Source: Stenotrophomonas sp. UBA7346
GTDB taxonomy: Bacteria; Pseudomonadota; Gammaproteobacteria; Xanthomonadales; Xanthomonadaceae
NCBI GenBank assembly: GCA_002471015.1
Contig: DKPB01000010.1
Location: 1-8,456, forward strand
DNA: 8,456 nucleotides
Reading direction: 5' to 3'
Program-made: the position numbers and the translations under genes
Notes under the pieces: model-generated
Database searches by the model: none
The model's input: only the letters and a program-made list of their open reading frames with translations
Told to the model about the DNA's origin: nothing
Part shown: one piece after another, positions 8,338 through 8,456 of the stretch
Layout of the letters: every line of letters starts with the position of its first letter
Numbering within the stretch: the stretch's first letter is position 1

Positions 8338-8456
8338 TTAGGGAGCTGGAGCGCCGGGTTTTCCTGGAGCGGTGCGAACAGCAAGTGTGGAAGGCTTCTG
8401 CTTTGGCTTCTGCTTTGGCTTCTGCTTTGGCTTCTGCTTTGGTTTTGGTTTTGGTT
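8338..8456 (-). CDS. C-terminal end of a convergent gene with a Lys/Pro-rich repeat tail (N-terminus beyond right edge)
   Basis: A minus-strand frame is open from the right edge to a TAA at 8340-8338, just before the shared terminator. Only 38 residues are in the window. They read as Pro-Lys pairs, then four units of Pro-Lys-Gln-Lys, then a short tail, STLAVRTAPGKPGAPAP. Such basic, disordered tails occur on nucleic-acid-binding and envelope proteins, but the body of the protein is not visible and no family can be given. The frame was chosen because its stop falls 10 bases before the terminator. A second frame would read Ala-Glu-Ala-Lys repeats but continues through the terminator into antisense gcvP, so it is less likely. 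Confidence 0.55.
   Translation of the reverse strand, partial: PKPKPKQKPKQKPKQKPKQKPSTLAVRTAPGKPGAPAP
8393..8456. repeat. 12-base tandem repeat passing into 6-base repeats
   Basis: Four perfect copies of GGCTTCTGCTTT (8393-8404, 8405-8416, 8417-8428, 8429-8440) are followed by GGTTTT twice and GGTT at the window end. The 12-base unit equals four codons, so gain or loss of copies would keep the frame of the convergent gene and change only the length of its basic tail. The array continues beyond the window. Confidence 0.95.

Noticed and set aside
8393..8456. Possible CRISPR-like array
   Set aside because: The units are 12 bases with no spacers, so this is a simple tandem repeat and not an array.

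Overview
The window is GC-rich chromosomal DNA from a gammaproteobacterium, most likely the Xanthomonadaceae and probably Stenotrophomonas. The genus is my inference, based on base composition, the style of the GcvP and Bcr/CflA-type proteins, and a stand-alone gcvP behind a tandem glycine riboswitch. No mobile element, CRISPR array, tRNA or rRNA was seen.

Left part (1-2660, all minus strand): a compact operon read right to left, made of a TerY-like von Willebrand A (vWA) protein, a PP2C-type Ser/Thr phosphatase, and a Ser/Thr protein kinase with a C-terminal zinc-ribbon-like motif. The kinase runs off the left edge. The genes are 2 and 4 bases apart. This order matches the known TerY-P phosphosignalling triad: the kinase and phosphatase would act in opposition and the vWA protein would be an adaptor or target. 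The promoter has a perfect TATAAT -10 buried in a 26-base inverted repeat, a candidate operator.

Middle (2660-4850): a very small plus-strand lipoprotein gene starting at GTG, then a foldable non-coding stretch and a strong bidirectional terminator. Next come two minus-strand genes: a small charged protein of unknown function and, upstream of it, a 12-TM drug/proton antiporter of the Bcr/CflA type.

Right part (4850-8456): an intergenic region holds the gcvP promoter and a two-aptamer glycine riboswitch. It leads into a full-length gcvP, the glycine cleavage P protein. Glycine sensing by the leader would match synthesis of the decarboxylase to glycine supply. A hairpin terminator follows gcvP. 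A convergent minus-strand gene enters from the right edge; only its C-terminal tail is present, and the tail is built from a 12-base tandem repeat encoding Pro-Lys-Gln-Lys units.
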